From Bacillota bacterium (GTDB lineage: Bacteria > Bacillota > Bacilli > Bacillales_B > DSM-18226): 6,204 nt of DNA. Below are positions 4,774 to 6,204 of the stretch, one piece after another. Both the position numbers and the translations under genes were made by a program. Where the stretch lies: contig JAKACS010000205.1 in assembly GCA_021821235.1 (NCBI GenBank), positions 1 to 6,204 on the forward strand, given 5' to 3'. The notes beneath the pieces were generated by a model, which was not told the DNA's origin, did no database searches, and was given only the letters and a program-made list of their open reading frames with translations. The first letter of the stretch is position 1. Every line of letters begins with the position of its first letter.

Positions 4774-6150
4774 TTATTTCCCCAACTTTGCTTCTGCGAG
4801 CTTGATTTGGGCTTTTACTTGCTCCGGCGCTGTGCCGCCAAAGCTGCTGCGAACCGCAACGACATGTTCCGGCGCAAGCACCTGATAAATATCTTCCTCA
4901 AATAAAGAACTGAATTGCTGATATTCTTCAAAGCTTAAATCCAACAAAAATTTCTCCTGCTGGATCGAATAAAGGACGATTTTCCCGATAATTTCATGCG
5001 CTTCACGGAATGGCAGGCCTTTGCGTACCAAATAGTCGGCAATATCCGTTGCATTTGAAAAATCATTGTTGATTGCTTTGCGCATCCGGTGTGCATTCAC
5101 TTTCATTGTCCCAATCATGGGTGCCAAAAGTTGTAATGAGCCTTCAAGCGTTTCGACCGTATCAAACATGCCTTCCTTATCTTCTTGCAAATCTTTGTTA
5201 TAAGCAAGCGGCAGCCCTTTTAAAACGGTCAAAAGACTGATCAAGTTTCCGTATGTCCTGCCCGTTTTTCCCCGGAGCAGCTCAGGCACATCAGGATTTT
5301 TCTTTTGCGGCATTATGCTTGAACCAGTGCAGAAAGAATCGTCGAGTTCAATAAATTGAAATTCCTGGCTTGACCAAAGAACAAGCTCTTCGGAAAAGCG
5401 GGAAATATGGGTCATGATAATCGAGCCGATTGCTAAAAATTCCAAAATAAAATCACGGTCGCTTACAGCATCCATACTGTTCGGATAAATCGTCTCAAAT
5501 CCAAGAGTCTCCGCAACAAGCTCACGATTGATCGGAAAAGTCGTCCCCGCGAGCGCACCGGAACCAAGCGGCAGCCAATTGATCCGTTTTAAACTGTCGA
5601 TCAGTCTCTCTTTATCGCGCTCAAACATCCAAAAGTAAGCCAGTAGATGGTGAGCAAATGAAACAGGCTGTGCCCGCTGAAGATGGGTATAGCCTGGAAT
5701 GAGGGTCTGGATATTCTCCTTTGCCTGCACAAGTAGTGCTTGCTGCACAGTCTCAACGAGCGTGATAAGCTCAGTCGTTTTTGTGCGCAAATAGAGATGC
5801 ATATCAGTCGCTACTTGATCGTTGCGGCTTCTGCCGGTATGCAGCTTGCCGCCGACCGGACCGACTTTTTCGATCAACAGTTTTTCAATATTCATGTGAA
5901 TGTCTTCATCTTCGACTAGAAATTCCACTTCATTATTCTCAATCATTGTTTTGATCTCAAGCAGGCCAAGCTTTATTTTTTCAGCATCTTCTGCTGGAAT
6001 AATACCGCATTCGCCCAACATTTGCACATGTGCAAGGCTGCCGGCAATATCTTCTTTTGCCAATTTTTGATCAAAAGAAATCGACGCCGTAAATTCTTCT
6101 ACGAGCTTGTTCGTTTCCTTTGTAAAACGCCCGCCCCATAACTTTGACAT
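4774..6150 (-). CDS. argH: Argininosuccinate lyase
   Basis: It splits argininosuccinate into arginine and fumarate, the last step of arginine synthesis, as a cytosolic homotetramer. The 458-residue product has normal family length (about 460) and begins [10 protein letters not shown], the standard ArgH start. Family motifs are [10 protein letters not shown] (104-113), [10 protein letters not shown] (153-162, with His156 in the active site) and the fumarase/lyase signature [11 protein letters not shown] (276-286, with the mobile-loop catalytic Ser277 and Lys283). No key residue is missing and the C-terminus is intact. ATG 6150 is chosen over TTG 6171 because AGGAGG lies 8 nt before ATG, inside the longer frame. 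It probably follows argG, as in other Bacillaceae, but argG would be beyond the right edge. No terminator is visible between its stop and the hom promoter. Confidence 0.97.
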   Translation of the reverse strand: MSKLWGGRFTKETNKLVEEFTASISFDQKLAKEDIAGSLAHVQMLGECGIIPAEDAEKIKLGLLEIKTMIENNEVEFLVEDEDIHMNIEKLLIEKVGPVGGKLHTGRSRNDQVATDMHLYLRTKTTELITLVETVQQALLVQAKENIQTLIPGYTHLQRAQPVSFAHHLLAYFWMFERDKERLIDSLKRINWLPLGSGALAGTTFPINRELVAETLGFETIYPNSMDAVSDRDFILEFLAIGSIIMTHISRFSEELVLWSSQEFQFIELDDSFCTGSSIMPQKKNPDVPELLRGKTGRTYGNLISLLTVLKGLPLAYNKDLQEDKEGMFDTVETLEGSLQLLAPMIGTMKVNAHRMRKAINNDFSNATDIADYLVRKGLPFREAHEIIGKIVLYSIQQEKFLLDLSFEEYQQFSSLFEEDIYQVLAPEHVVAVRSSFGGTAPEQVKAQIKLAEAKLGK

Positions 6151-6158
6151 TCTCTGTT

Positions 6159-6164
6159 CCTCCT
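6159..6164 (-). promoter_or_regulatory. Ribosome binding site that fixes the argH start
   Basis: A consensus AGGAGG on the minus strand lies 8 nt before ATG 6150. It falls between that ATG and the in-frame TTG 6171, so the 7-codon longer frame is rejected. Confidence 0.85.
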
Positions 6165-6181
6165 GAACCAATATGAAGTTT

Positions 6182-6204
6182 GCCCTCGAAAAAATTTCGA
6201 GGGC
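6182..6204. repeat. Perfect 10-bp inverted repeat upstream of argH
   Basis: GCCCTCGAAA (6182-6191) and TTTCGAGGGC (6195-6204) form a perfect stem around AAA, and it may continue past the window edge. On the minus strand it lies about 18 nt before the argH ribosome binding site and is followed by AAAC, not by a U run. It therefore does not look like a terminator for that strand. It could be an intercistronic argG-argH hairpin affecting mRNA stability, or part of a plus-strand terminator whose T run is cut off by the edge. Confidence 0.6.

Overview
The window reads as ordinary chromosome of a low-GC, Gram-positive, spore-former-like bacterium of the Bacillaceae. The evidence is the strong purine-rich ribosome binding sites, a SAM-I (S-box) riboswitch with an intrinsic terminator, and a block in the same order as in Bacillus: recX diverging from yfhF-yfhE-yfhD. 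No phage, transposon, tRNA, rRNA or CRISPR sequence was seen.

Layout, left to right. (1) 58-732, plus strand: a classical short-chain dehydrogenase, ending towards recX with an imperfect dyad between the two 3' ends. (2) 818-1615, minus strand: recX, modulator of RecA. (3) 1686-3063, plus strand: yfhF (TIGR01777-type epimerase-like protein), then two very small genes, yfhE (42 aa) and yfhD (61 aa), closed by a strong terminator at 3076-3107. (4) 3108-3297: a non-coding gap between the 3' ends of yfhD and hom, holding a run of DnaA-box-like 9-mers in one orientation. Three fit TTATNCACA exactly and two of these abut. (5) 3298-4503, minus strand: homoserine dehydrogenase (hom). Its leader has a sigma-A-type promoter, a complete SAM-I aptamer, an antiterminator and a terminator. 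(6) 4774-6150, minus strand: argininosuccinate lyase (argH). A perfect hairpin sits just upstream of it at the window edge.

How the parts work together. Hom commits aspartate semialdehyde to homoserine, and its S-box leader ties that step to the methionine/SAM supply. No terminator is visible between argH and the hom leader, so the S-box terminator may also end argH transcripts. ArgH performs the last step of arginine synthesis and probably belongs to an argGH unit whose argG would lie beyond the right edge. The recX/yfhFED block has no evident metabolic link to hom/argH.

The signal that the genes do not explain is the DnaA-box cluster at 3126-3250. It lies between convergent 3' ends, where a promoter role is unlikely, so a DnaA-titrating or replication-control locus is a reasonable hypothesis. 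I did not find an obviously new multi-gene system. Four start codons (dehydrogenase, recX, hom, argH) were set downstream of the longest open frame because a ribosome binding site or terminator overlaps the longer version.
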